Assembly (NCBI RefSeq): GCF_013393185.1
Contig: NZ_QJQX01000037.1
Span: 186,001 to 250,000, forward strand
From: Sphingobium lactosutens
GTDB taxonomy: Bacteria > Pseudomonadota > Alphaproteobacteria > Sphingomonadales > Sphingomonadaceae
DNA: 64,000 bases
Direction of reading: 5' to 3'
Below are positions 63,985 through 64,000 of the stretch, piece by piece; position 1 is the first letter of the stretch; every line of letters begins with the position of its first letter. Both the position numbers and the translations under genes were made by a program. Under the pieces are notes generated by a model, which was not told the origin of the DNA, did not search any database, and worked only from the letters and a program-made list of their open reading frames with translations.

Positions 63985-64000
63985 GATGCCTCTCCCTGCT

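Overview
The window is a gene-dense, GC-rich piece of chromosome from an alphaproteobacterium, most likely a sphingomonad close to Sphingobium. The evidence is the strong GC third-position bias, frequent GTG/TTG starts with short ATGA/GTGA/TTGA overlaps, families of intergenic inverted repeats of a kind I associate with sphingomonads, a bamA-skp-fabZ cluster that lacks the usual lipid A genes (sphingomonads carry glycosphingolipids instead of LPS), and the recG-sdhE-mfd order. I saw no rRNA, tRNA, CRISPR array, insertion sequence or prophage. Almost everything is core metabolism; accessory-looking DNA is limited to two short, AT-richer patches (about 6.36-6.97 kb and 32.18-33.06 kb).

Layout. 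0-6.4 kb: 5' end of ileS, ribF, folA-purK-purE, gpmA (all minus), then sppA (plus). 6.4-12.4 kb: a GNAT gene, a TRIC-type membrane protein, an M20 peptidase-glutathione peroxidase pair, a VIT1/CCC1 transporter and an ABC-F ATPase. 12.6-19.2 kb: a SIMPL protein, a PepSY protein with an OmpR-type regulator and histidine kinase, purL, and a membrane protein/DUF3052 pair. 19.2-24.9 kb: a GH43 xylosidase with a perfect 18-bp LacI-type operator, a BioC-like methyltransferase, a DUF418 protein, bfd and bfr with matching Fur-like boxes, a MutT enzyme and two Flp pilins. 24.9-33.1 kb: M48-LysM protease, accA, xerD, an unrecognised secreted protein with a small membrane partner, aroK-aroB, and a small AT-richer patch.

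33.1-45.3 kb is the conserved translation/envelope block, all on the minus strand: rpsB-tsf, an AAA ATPase, pyrH-frr-uppS-cdsA-dxr-rseP-bamA-skp-fabZ, then rpmE. It joins translation (S2, EF-Ts, RRF), isoprenoid and phospholipid precursors, site-2 proteolysis and outer-membrane assembly. 45.8-47.4 kb holds psd and pssA, the phosphatidylethanolamine pathway that uses the CDP-diacylglycerol made by CdsA.

47.5-64 kb: icd, a GNAT-nitrilase fusion, anmK, tyrS, PilZ and MscS proteins (3' overlapping), a fatty acid desaturase, recG, sdhE, mfd, nagZ and a Rieske oxygenase. AnmK and NagZ both serve muropeptide recycling; RecG and Mfd serve DNA repair.

I did not find a convincing new multi-gene system. 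The best leads are the secreted 606-residue protein with its 62-residue partner, the paired Fur-like boxes at bfd/bfr, the operator at the orphan GH43 gene, the RraB-like frame that runs open through the antisense of aroB, and the repeat families placed at gene starts.
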